A program made the position numbers and the translations under genes. Below are positions 1 through 6,100 of a stretch of 9,279 bases of DNA, in pieces. Every line of letters begins with the position of its first letter. Within the stretch, counting starts at the first letter, position 1. The notes under the pieces were generated by a model, which saw nothing but the letters and a program-made list of their open reading frames with translations, was not told the DNA's origin and did no database searches. This stretch comes from Pseudomonadota bacterium (lineage in GTDB: Bacteria; Pseudomonadota; Alphaproteobacteria; Rhizobiales; Devosiaceae), in the NCBI GenBank assembly GCA_023430705.1, contig JAEYZJ010000342.1:1-9279 (forward strand), read 5' to 3'.

Positions 1-1
1 T

Positions 2-616
2 CGACGCGTAACCGATTCCGAACGCTTGCAGAACTGGATCGGCGGCGCGCTGGCCCATGGCGGGGTGCGCACGGACGCCATCGTGCTGGCCGAGGCCTGG
101 CGGATCGTGGCCGGTCGGGTAATCGAGCCTGCCTCTCCCTCCCTCCCAGCCTCCCCCGCAACGGGGGAGGCGCGCGCGAAACTCTCCGATCTCGCCGATC
201 TCAGCCTCGCCCTCACGCCGAGCCGCGAGCGCTGGCTGGAGACCACGATCACCGGCGACAGCTATGCCCTCGCGACGCGGCACTGGCCGGTCGATGTGCT
301 GGAGGATTTGCCGCAGCCCTGCCCCTACCCCGTCGCCGTCGGCGCCATTGCCGCCGCGCACGGGATCGGCCTCGTCGACACGCTGGTTGCCTGGCTCACG
401 GCCACTGTCCACGGCCAGGTCTCGGTCGCCGTCCGCCTCGTCCCCCTCGGCCAGTCCGACGGGCTCAGGGTCATGGCCGCGCTCGAGCCCCGCGTGGCGG
501 ACCTCGCGGCATCCGCGGCCGCGGCGTCCCTTGCCGACATCGGCGCAATCGCCTACGCCGCCGATATCGCGCAGATGCGCCACGAGACGCTGGAACCGAG
601 GATTTTCCGATCATGA
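2..616 (+). CDS. ureF: Urease accessory protein UreF (5'-truncated by window edge)
   Basis: UreF joins the UreD/UreH-UreF-UreG complex on apo-urease and controls GTP-dependent delivery of nickel and CO2 to the active site; it is cytosolic. The reading frame is open from base 2, so the gene begins upstream and the TTG at 26 is only an internal codon: the preceding codons read RRVTDSER and continue into the usual UreF block around NWIGGALAHGG and TDAIVLAEAWR. Other family features are PSRERWLETTITGDSYALATRHWP, the Ala/Gly-rich helices around YPVAVGAIAAAHGI, and the typical C-terminus MRHETLEPRIFRS. All visible sequence is the helical UreF domain. An unusual Pro/Ala/Ser segment (about bases 128-175) is inserted where homologues usually have a short linker, and it is encoded partly by a perfect palindrome. 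The stop overlaps the next start (ATGA at 613-616), implying translational coupling. Identity is confident; only the N-terminus is missing. Confidence 0.93.
   Translation, partial: RRVTDSERLQNWIGGALAHGGVRTDAIVLAEAWRIVAGRVIEPASPSLPASPATGEARAKLSDLADLSLALTPSRERWLETTITGDSYALATRHWPVDVLEDLPQPCPYPVAVGAIAAAHGIGLVDTLVAWLTATVHGQVSVAVRLVPLGQSDGLRVMAALEPRVADLAASAAAASLADIGAIAYAADIAQMRHETLEPRIFRS
149..171. repeat. Perfect GC-rich palindrome inside ureF
   Basis: The arms gcctccccc and gggggaggc form a perfect 9-bp stem around the loop gcaac. It is read in frame within ureF as roughly A-S-P-A-T-G-E-A and is preceded by a pyrimidine-rich run. Short palindromes of this general shape are normally intergenic repeats in many alphaproteobacterial genomes; that it belongs to such a dispersed family is inference, because only one full copy is in this window. 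Confidence 0.6.
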
Positions 617-1041
617 GCATGTTCGTCGCCGCCCTGATCTTCGTCATGCTGCTGACGGTGGCGATAGCGCACCTGCTCTGGGCCGTCGGCAGCCGCTGGC
701 CGATCCGCGATCCGGAGCTGCTGGCAAGGACCGTGATCGGCCGCCCCGGTGTGCGGCGCGTGCCCAAGCTCGGCGCGCTGCTCGTCGCCGTCCTCGCGCT
801 GGCCGGGGGCGTGCTCGCCCTTTCGCTCGCCGACCACACCGCCGGCGGCTGGGAACTGACGCTGGCCGGCGTGCTGCTGGCCGCCCTGTTCATCCTGCGG
901 GGCGCCCTCGGCTACACCGCAGCGTGGCGCGCCCGCTTCTCCGAGGAGCCGTTCGCCACGCTCGACCGCCAGACCTACTCCCCGCTCTGCATCGCGCTGG
1001 GCGTGGGCTTCCTTCTCCTCGTCATCATGAGGCTCATATGA
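613..1041 (+). CDS. Small four-helix membrane protein, DUF3995-like
   Basis: The function is unknown. The 142-residue protein shows four hydrophobic segments at about residues 3-25, 52-72, 80-100 and 122-141, so it should sit in the inner membrane. Residues AHLLWAVGSRWP (19-30), the FILRG and GY region after helix 3, EPFATLDRQTYSPLC (112-125) and a hydrophobic end match my memory of the DUF3995 family; this assignment comes from pattern recognition, not a search. There is no cleavable signal peptide beyond the first helix and there are no cysteine or histidine clusters of the kind expected for metal binding. It starts inside the ureF stop (ATGA) and its own stop overlaps the ureG start (ATGA), so it is a full member of the urease operon. 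A role in nickel or urea transport would be speculation; UreJ/HupE-type nickel permeases have His-rich motifs that are not seen here. Confidence 0.85.
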   Translation: MSMFVAALIFVMLLTVAIAHLLWAVGSRWPIRDPELLARTVIGRPGVRRVPKLGALLVAVLALAGGVLALSLADHTAGGWELTLAGVLLAALFILRGALGYTAAWRARFSEEPFATLDRQTYSPLCIALGVGFLLLVIMRLI

Positions 1042-1670
1042 AATCGCTCAACGGTCCCCTGCGCGTCGGCATCGGCGGCCCCGTCGGCTCGGGCAAGACG
1101 ACGCTGTGCGAGATGCTGCTCAAGGCCATGCGCGAGCGCTACTCGATGGCCGTCGTCACCAACGACATCTACACCAAGGAGGATGCCCTGATCCTCAACC
1201 GCGTGCAGGCGATCTCCGAGGACCGCATCGTGGGGGTGGAGACCGGCGGCTGCCCGCACACCGCGATCCGCGAGGACGCCTCGCTGAACCTCGCCGCCAT
1301 CGCCGAGCTCAACCGCAAGTTCCCCGACCTCGACATCATCCTGATCGAGTCGGGCGGCGACAATCTCGCGGCCACCTTCTCTCCCGACCTCGCCGACATC
1401 ACGCTCTACGTCATCTCGGTGGCGCAGGGCGAGAAGATCCCACGCAAGGGCGGGCCGGCCATCACCCGCTCCGACCTGCTGGTCGTCACCCACACCGACA
1501 TCGCCCAATACGTCAACGCGAGCCTCGAGGTCATGGAGAGCGATACGCAGCGCGTCCGCGAAGGGCGGCCCTACGTGTTCACCGACCTGCTGCGGCGCGA
1601 AAACCTCGACGAGATCGTCGCCTTCATCGAGCGCATGGGCGGGCTGGCGCCGGCCGAAGCCGCCGAGTAA
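1038..1670 (+). CDS. ureG: Urease accessory GTPase UreG
   Basis: UreG is a SIMIBI-class GTPase that carries nickel and uses GTP hydrolysis to drive metallocentre assembly in apo-urease with UreF and UreD/UreH. The 210-residue product has the usual family length. Visible motifs are the P-loop GPVGSGKT (residues 14-21), TNDIYTKEDA (41-50), the metal-binding CPH (72-74) in ETGGCPHTAIRED, ESGGDNLAATFSPDLAD (104-120), and QGEKIPRKGGPAITRSD (130-146). The G4 guanine-recognition motif, NKxD in the homologues I know, reads THTD here (151-154; bases 1488-1499). The ATG at 1038 is chosen because it begins the conserved N-terminus, has GAGG five bases upstream, and overlaps the preceding stop. The same frame stays open much further upstream, but there it only shadows ureF. 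There is no His-rich N-terminal extension. Identity is certain; full activity with the altered G4 is not. Confidence 0.97.
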   Translation: MKSLNGPLRVGIGGPVGSGKTTLCEMLLKAMRERYSMAVVTNDIYTKEDALILNRVQAISEDRIVGVETGGCPHTAIREDASLNLAAIAELNRKFPDLDIILIESGGDNLAATFSPDLADITLYVISVAQGEKIPRKGGPAITRSDLLVVTHTDIAQYVNASLEVMESDTQRVREGRPYVFTDLLRRENLDEIVAFIERMGGLAPAEAAE

Positions 1671-1687
1671 CCTCCCCGCCGGAGGAG
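1671..1687 (+). promoter_or_regulatory. Shine-Dalgarno of the GNAT gene within a hairpin
   Basis: Immediately after the ureG TAA, cctcc (1671-1675) can pair with ggagg (1681-1685) across a five-base loop. The right arm is the core of the ribosome-binding site ggaggag (1681-1687), seven bases before the ATG at 1695. Folding would hide the site. Ribosomes terminating on ureG would cover or melt the left arm, which would couple the two genes. The pairing is seen in the sequence; the regulatory role is inferred. Confidence 0.5.
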
Positions 1688-1694
1688 CAATCGC

Positions 1695-2270
1695 ATGAAA
1701 CGGGGCAAGTCCGGCTTCGCCCTGCCGCCGCATCGGCGGCCGACTGGCGTGGCGCCGGCCGCGTCCTCGCTGCCTGCGCCGACGCCCCTCGCCGGCCACC
1801 CGCCGCTTCGCACCGAGGGCTACATCCTGCTGCGCCGGCCGATGGCCCTGCCGGAGCCGCCCGTTCGCCTGCCGGAAGGCGTCGCCATCGTGCCGATCGA
1901 GGCCGCCGACGCAGGCGCCATCCACGCGCTGCTGCGGCGCGCCTATGCGACCGGGGGCGGAACGGTGCCGGAGCACCTGCTCGACTGGTGGGAGAGCCTG
2001 CTCACCGACAGCGAGTTCGACCGCAACCTCGCCTTCGTCGCGAGGGCCGACGCCGAGGTGATCGGCTTCTGCCTGTGCTGGACCTCAAGCTTCGTCAAGG
2101 ATCTCGTCGTCGATCCGGGCTGGCGCAACCGGGGCATCGGCTCGGGCCTCCTGGCCACCGCCATCGCGGCCCTGCGCGCCCGCGGCGCCGATGAGCTGTC
2201 ACTGAAGGTCGACATCTACAACGGCACCGCCCAGCGGCTCTATCGGGCGTTCGGCTTCAGCCAGGACTGA
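1695..2270 (+). CDS. GNAT-family N-acetyltransferase, substrate unknown
   Basis: This is probably a cytosolic acetyl-CoA-dependent acyltransferase. The GNAT domain covers about residues 60-191: a mixed alpha/beta start (VAIVPIEAADAGAIHALL), a beta-4/motif A segment FVKDLVVDP, the acetyl-CoA pyrophosphate loop R-N-R-G-I-G (144-149; [QR]xxGx[GA]), and motif B near KVDIYNGTAQRLYRAFGF (171-188), where the asparagine and tyrosine are typical of the fold. The first 56 or so residues are proline-rich, basic and probably disordered. An alternative start at Met50 (base 1842) would remove them, but only the ATG at 1695 has a good ribosome-binding site (ggaggag, spacing 7). It follows ureG by 24 bp in the same direction, so it is probably co-transcribed, although nothing ties it to urease chemistry. 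The substrate could be an amine, amino acid or protein N-terminus. Confidence 0.88.
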   Translation: MKRGKSGFALPPHRRPTGVAPAASSLPAPTPLAGHPPLRTEGYILLRRPMALPEPPVRLPEGVAIVPIEAADAGAIHALLRRAYATGGGTVPEHLLDWWESLLTDSEFDRNLAFVARADAEVIGFCLCWTSSFVKDLVVDPGWRNRGIGSGLLATAIAALRARGADELSLKVDIYNGTAQRLYRAFGFSQD

Positions 2271-2295
2271 GGCAGCGCTCCGGCTGCGCCTCGTG

Positions 2296-4455
2296 CTACT
2301 CGCGCGGGGTTTCTTCCGGCGGCGGCGCGTCGGGTATTTCCTGCGGCGGCTCGCCGGGGACGATGTCGGGCTCGGGCGCCGGTTGCGGCTGTTCGGGCTG
2401 CGGCGGCGCCTCCGGCGGATAGTCGCCCGGCGGAATCTGGGGCTTGTCCGACGGAATCTGGCCCTTGAGCAGCACCACCACCGAGCGCGGCGGCAGCGTC
2501 GCGGCCTGGTCGGCGAGGGGCAGCACGGCCTTGTCGTCGGACACCAGCCCGACCGTCCAGTAGCCTTCCGGCAGCCGCGCCAGCACCGGCTCGATGCGCC
2601 GGTTGAACCACACGATCAGGTCTTCCTCCGCCGTCTGGAGCCGCATGCCGAGCACCGAGGCACCCGCATCGTTCCAGTCGCCGTCGTTCATCTCGCGGCC
2701 GTCCGGATGCAGCCAGGCGACGTCGCGCACCCCGTTCCTGGTCTGCCCGGTGAGGAAGTGGTCGTGCGTCAGGGCGGCATGCCTGCGGCGGAAGTCCATG
2801 AGCGCCGAGACGTAGTCGACGAGCGCGCCGTCGGCATGTTCCCAGTCGACCCAGGTGATCTCGTTGTCCTGGGCATAGGCGTTGTTGTTGCCCTGCTGGG
2901 TGCGGCCGAACTCGTCGCCCTGCTGGATCAGCGGGGTGCCGCGGCTGACCAGCAGCGTTGCGAGCAGTGCCCGGACGTCGCGCTTGCGCGCCGCGTTGAT
3001 GGCTTCGTCGTCCGTCGGGCCCTCGACCCCGCAGTTCCACGAATGGTTGTTGTTGTGGCCGTCGCGATTGCCCTCGCCATTCGCCTCGTTGTGCTTTTCG
3101 AGGTACGAGACGAGGTCGGTGAGCGTGTAGCCGTCATGCACGGCCAGCATGTTGACGCCGGCGCTCGGCCTGCGTCCGGCGAAATCGAAGATCTCGGCCG
3201 AGCCCGCCACCTTGCCGGCCAGCGCGCCGATCTTGCCCTGGTCGCCCCGCCAGAACGAGCGCACGTCATCGCGGTAGGTGTCGTTCCACTCGCGGAATTC
3301 CCTGCCGAACTGGCCGAGCTGGTAGCCGCCCGGACCCGGATCCCAGGGTTCGGCGACGAGAATGCACTTGCCCAGCACCGGATCGGACTTGATGAGTTCG
3401 AGCATCCGCGCATTCGGATTGAAGCCGGGCTCGCGCCCGAGGATGGGGGCAAGGTCGAAGCGGAAGCCTGACACGCCCATGTCCTCGACCCAGTAGCGCA
3501 GGGAGTCGATGACCAGCCGCTGCGTGGCGGGATGGTCGCAGCGCAGCGTGTTGCCGGTCCCCGAGTCGTTGACGAGGACCTTCTTTCCGTCGGCATCGGC
3601 GAAGCGGTAGTAGGTCATCGCGTCGAGGCCCATCAGGCTGAGCATCGGCCCGTTGGCGTCCCCCTCGCCGGTGTGGTTGTAGACGACGTCGAGGATCACC
3701 GAGATGCCCGCCTTGCGGTAGGCGTCGGTCATGTAGCGCAGCTCCTGCGGGCCGCGCGGGGCGAGCCGTGGATCGATGGCGAAATAGGTGACCGGGTTGT
3801 AGCCCCAGGCGTTGGTGAGACCCAGCGCCGGCAGGTGGCCGTCGTCGATGAAGGCCGCGATCGGCATCAGCTCCACCGTGTCGACCCCGAGGTAGCGCAG
3901 GTGATCGACCACCCGGCGCGTCGTCAGCCCCGCAACCGTGCCGCGCAACGGCCCCTGCACCGAGGGGTGGCGCATCGTGTAGCCCCGCACGTTGAGCTCG
4001 TAGAACAGGCCGGGGGCCTTGCGGCGCGGCGCAGCCGGCTTGTTCTCGACGCCCAGGACGATCGCCTTGGGGATCAGCGGGGCCGTATCCACCGCCTCGT
4101 CGCGATGCAGCCTGAGCCGGGGCGAGCGCACGAACGCGCGGTCGATGCGCCGCGCATAGGGATCGACCAGCAGCTTGTGCGGATCGAAGAAATAGCCCTG
4201 GTCCGGATCGTAGCGCCCATCGGCCCGCAGCCCGTAGCGCGTGCCTGCCCCCACGTTGGCAACGAGCCCGTGGTAGATGTTGTCGTCGTACCCGTCGAGC
4301 TGGAGGCGCGCGATCTCCTGGTCCAGTTCGTCGTAGATCGAGACCCAGATGGCCGTCGCCGTCTCGGAGTAGACGGCAAAGTTCACGCCCTCGGCGGTGA
4401 TCGTCGCGCCGAGCTTGTCCGGGCTTCCCGAGCCCGGGATCAATTCAGGTTTCAA
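2296..4455 (-). CDS. glgX: Glycogen debranching enzyme GlgX (GH13, isoamylase type)
   Basis: GlgX hydrolyses alpha-1,6 branches of phosphorylase-trimmed glycogen in the cytosol. An N-terminal CBM48-like domain (GATITAEGVNFAVYSETAT) is followed by the GH13 barrel with NAWGYNP, DVVYNHTGEG (about 256-265), GFRFDLAP with nucleophile Asp334, VAEPWD with acid/base Glu369, and VHDGYTLTDLVSY with Asp441. The KHNEANGEGNRDG signature is also present. The core ends near residue 664; the last 55 residues (665-719) are a Pro/Glu-rich tail not usual in GlgX. The start chosen is TTG at 4455, 13 bp after the pgm stop, preceded by GAAGG (4470-4466) overlapping that stop; it gives 719 residues. TTG at 4443 is an alternative. 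In-frame ATGs upstream (up to 4644) would overlap conserved pgm sequence. It is the last gene of the glg operon and ends 25 bp from the convergent GNAT gene. Confidence 0.95.
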   Translation of the reverse strand: MKPELIPGSGSPDKLGATITAEGVNFAVYSETATAIWVSIYDELDQEIARLQLDGYDDNIYHGLVANVGAGTRYGLRADGRYDPDQGYFFDPHKLLVDPYARRIDRAFVRSPRLRLHRDEAVDTAPLIPKAIVLGVENKPAAPRRKAPGLFYELNVRGYTMRHPSVQGPLRGTVAGLTTRRVVDHLRYLGVDTVELMPIAAFIDDGHLPALGLTNAWGYNPVTYFAIDPRLAPRGPQELRYMTDAYRKAGISVILDVVYNHTGEGDANGPMLSLMGLDAMTYYRFADADGKKVLVNDSGTGNTLRCDHPATQRLVIDSLRYWVEDMGVSGFRFDLAPILGREPGFNPNARMLELIKSDPVLGKCILVAEPWDPGPGGYQLGQFGREFREWNDTYRDDVRSFWRGDQGKIGALAGKVAGSAEIFDFAGRRPSAGVNMLAVHDGYTLTDLVSYLEKHNEANGEGNRDGHNNNHSWNCGVEGPTDDEAINAARKRDVRALLATLLVSRGTPLIQQGDEFGRTQQGNNNAYAQDNEITWVDWEHADGALVDYVSALMDFRRRHAALTHDHFLTGQTRNGVRDVAWLHPDGREMNDGDWNDAGASVLGMRLQTAEEDLIVWFNRRIEPVLARLPEGYWTVGLVSDDKAVLPLADQAATLPPRSVVVLLKGQIPSDKPQIPPGDYPPEAPPQPEQPQPAPEPDIVPGEPPQEIPDAPPPEETPRE
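4419..4437 (-). other. Seven-bp hairpin just inside glgX
   Basis: The arms ccgggct and agcccgg (7 bp, perfect, GC-rich) surround a five-base loop. On the glgX transcript the hairpin lies at about +19 to +37 from the proposed TTG start, at codons 7-13. The sequence between the pgm stop and the hairpin is noticeably AT-richer than the rest. The hairpin may modulate initiation or mRNA stability; it has no U-run, so it is not a standard terminator. Confidence 0.45.
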
Positions 4456-4468
4456 CTGGACAGGACCT

Positions 4469-6100
4469 TCAAGTGATAACGCTGGGCGCGTCCCGCCCCG
4501 TGCGGACCCTGATACCCGCAATGCTGTCGGCGATGGAAATGAGGGGCGCAAGAGCGGACTGAGTGTCGAGATCGTGCTGACCATGGGGGGGCTCATACCT
4601 TTCAAGGTACACCCGCAACGTGGCGCCAACCGTCCCGGTTCCACTCAGCCGGAGCACGATGCGGCTGCCGTCGGCGAAGCCGATCCGGATGCCCTGCCTG
4701 GCGCTCGTCGAGCCGTCGATCGGATCATGATAGGTGAAGTCGTCGGCATACTCGACCTTGCGTCCCTCGAGGCTCTGGCCGACGAGAGACGGCAGCCTGG
4801 CGCGGAGGTCGTCCATCAGCCCGTTGGCCGCCGCCGCATCGACCTCCTCGTAGTCGTGGCGCGTGTAGTAGTTGCGGCCGTACGTCGCCCAGTGGTCGGT
4901 GACGATCATGTCGACGCTCTGGTTGCGCGCCGCGATGATGTTGAGCCACAGCAGCACGGCCCACAGCCCGTCCTTCTCGCGCACGTGGTTCGAGCCCGTG
5001 CCGGCCGACTCCTCGCCGCAGATGGTCACCCGCCCCGCATCCAGCAGGTTGCCGAAGAACTTCCAGCCCGTGGGTGTCTCGTGCATCTCGATGCCGAGCT
5101 TTTCCGCCACCCGGTCGGCCGCGGCGCTGGTCGGCATCGAGCGGGCGATGCCGGCGATACCGGTGGCGTAGCCCGGCGCGCGCGGGGCATTGGCGGCCAG
5201 CATGGCGAGCGAGTCCGACGGCGTGACGAACCGCCCGCGGCCGATGACGAGGTTCCGGTCGCCGTCGCCATCCGACGCGGCGCCGAAATCGGGAGCATCC
5301 TCGCTCATCATCAGGTCGTAGAGCGGCTTGGCGTAGACGAGGTTGGGATCGGGATGCCCGCCGCCGAAATCGGGGGACGGCGTGCCGTTGACCACGGTGC
5401 CGGCCGGAGCCCCCAGCATGCCCTCGAGGATGCGGTGGGCATAGGGCCCGGTCACCGCATGCATGGCGTCGAACCGCATGGTGAAGCCGGCCGCGAACAT
5501 GGCGCGGATCTTGTCGAAGTCGAACAGCGACTGCATCAGGTCGGCGTAGTCGGCGACCGGGTCGATCACCTCCACCGCCATGCCCTCGGTGTACTGCGTG
5601 CCCAGCCGGCTGAGGTCCACGTCGGGGGTGTCGACCGTGAAGTAGCGGTCGATGACCCGGGAGCGCTCGAACACCGCCTCGGTGATCTTCTCGGACGCCG
5701 GGCCGCCATTGCCGACGTTGTACTTGATGCCGAAGTCCCCGTCCGGTCCGCCGGGATTGTGGCTGGCCGAGAGCACCAGCCCGCCGAACGCCTTGTGATG
5801 GCGGATGACGTGGCTCGCCGCCGGCGTCGACAGCAGCCCGTTCTGGCCCACCAGCACCGAACCGAAGCCGTTGGCCGCCGCGATCCTGATGATCTTCTGG
5901 ATGGCGACGTCGTTGAAGTAGCGCCCGTCGCCACCCAGCACCAGCGTCTTGCCCTTGAAGCCTTCGAGGCTGTCAAAGATCGCCTGCACGAAGTTCTCGA
6001 GGTAGTTGGGCGCCATGAAGGCCCGGGTCCGCTTGCGCAGGCCGGATGTGCCCGGCTTCTGGTCCGCGAAGGGCGTGGTCTCAATCGTCAGAATCGTCAT
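4469..6100 (-). CDS. pgm: Phosphoglucomutase, alpha-D-glucose-phosphate specific
   Basis: This enzyme interconverts glucose-6-phosphate and glucose-1-phosphate, feeding GlgC during synthesis and draining glucose-1-phosphate during breakdown. From the chosen start it has 543 residues, close to the roughly 542 I recall for Agrobacterium Pgm. Motifs are KPGTSGLRKRT near the N-terminus, the phosphoserine loop SASHNPGG (catalytic Ser113), the Mg-binding loop DGDGDR (277-282), the sugar-binding GEESAG (362-367), and the phosphate-binding RLSGTGTVGATLR near the C-terminus. It is the PGM1-like, not the ManB/GlmM-like, form. Two ATGs compete: 6109 has no spaced ribosome-binding site, whereas 6100 has GGGG ten bases upstream and gives the family length, so 6100 is preferred. 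The start overlaps the end of glgA by 20 bp, implying coupling. The stop TGA (4471-4469) is shared with the presumed ribosome-binding site of glgX. Confidence 0.96.
   Translation of the reverse strand: MTILTIETTPFADQKPGTSGLRKRTRAFMAPNYLENFVQAIFDSLEGFKGKTLVLGGDGRYFNDVAIQKIIRIAAANGFGSVLVGQNGLLSTPAASHVIRHHKAFGGLVLSASHNPGGPDGDFGIKYNVGNGGPASEKITEAVFERSRVIDRYFTVDTPDVDLSRLGTQYTEGMAVEVIDPVADYADLMQSLFDFDKIRAMFAAGFTMRFDAMHAVTGPYAHRILEGMLGAPAGTVVNGTPSPDFGGGHPDPNLVYAKPLYDLMMSEDAPDFGAASDGDGDRNLVIGRGRFVTPSDSLAMLAANAPRAPGYATGIAGIARSMPTSAAADRVAEKLGIEMHETPTGWKFFGNLLDAGRVTICGEESAGTGSNHVREKDGLWAVLLWLNIIAARNQSVDMIVTDHWATYGRNYYTRHDYEEVDAAAANGLMDDLRARLPSLVGQSLEGRKVEYADDFTYHDPIDGSTSARQGIRIGFADGSRIVLRLSGTGTVGATLRVYLERYEPPHGQHDLDTQSALAPLISIADSIAGIRVRTGRDAPSVIT

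Noticed and set aside
264..1037. Upstream extension of the ureG reading frame to 264
   Set aside because: The extension is out-of-frame ureF and DUF3995 sequence, Arg/Pro/Ser-rich; the conserved UreG N-terminus and a ribosome-binding site place the start at 1038.
1106..2194. A 362-codon plus-strand frame across ureG and the GNAT gene
   Set aside because: It is an Arg-rich frame-shifted shadow spanning two well-supported genes.
2272..2287. Possible terminator hairpin between the convergent operons
   Set aside because: The stem is only 5 bp and no T-run follows on either strand, so it is not listed as a terminator.
2293..4476. Long plus-strand open frames (2293-3471 and 3532-4476) opposite glgX
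   Set aside because: They mirror conserved GlgX codons and their translations show only biased composition.
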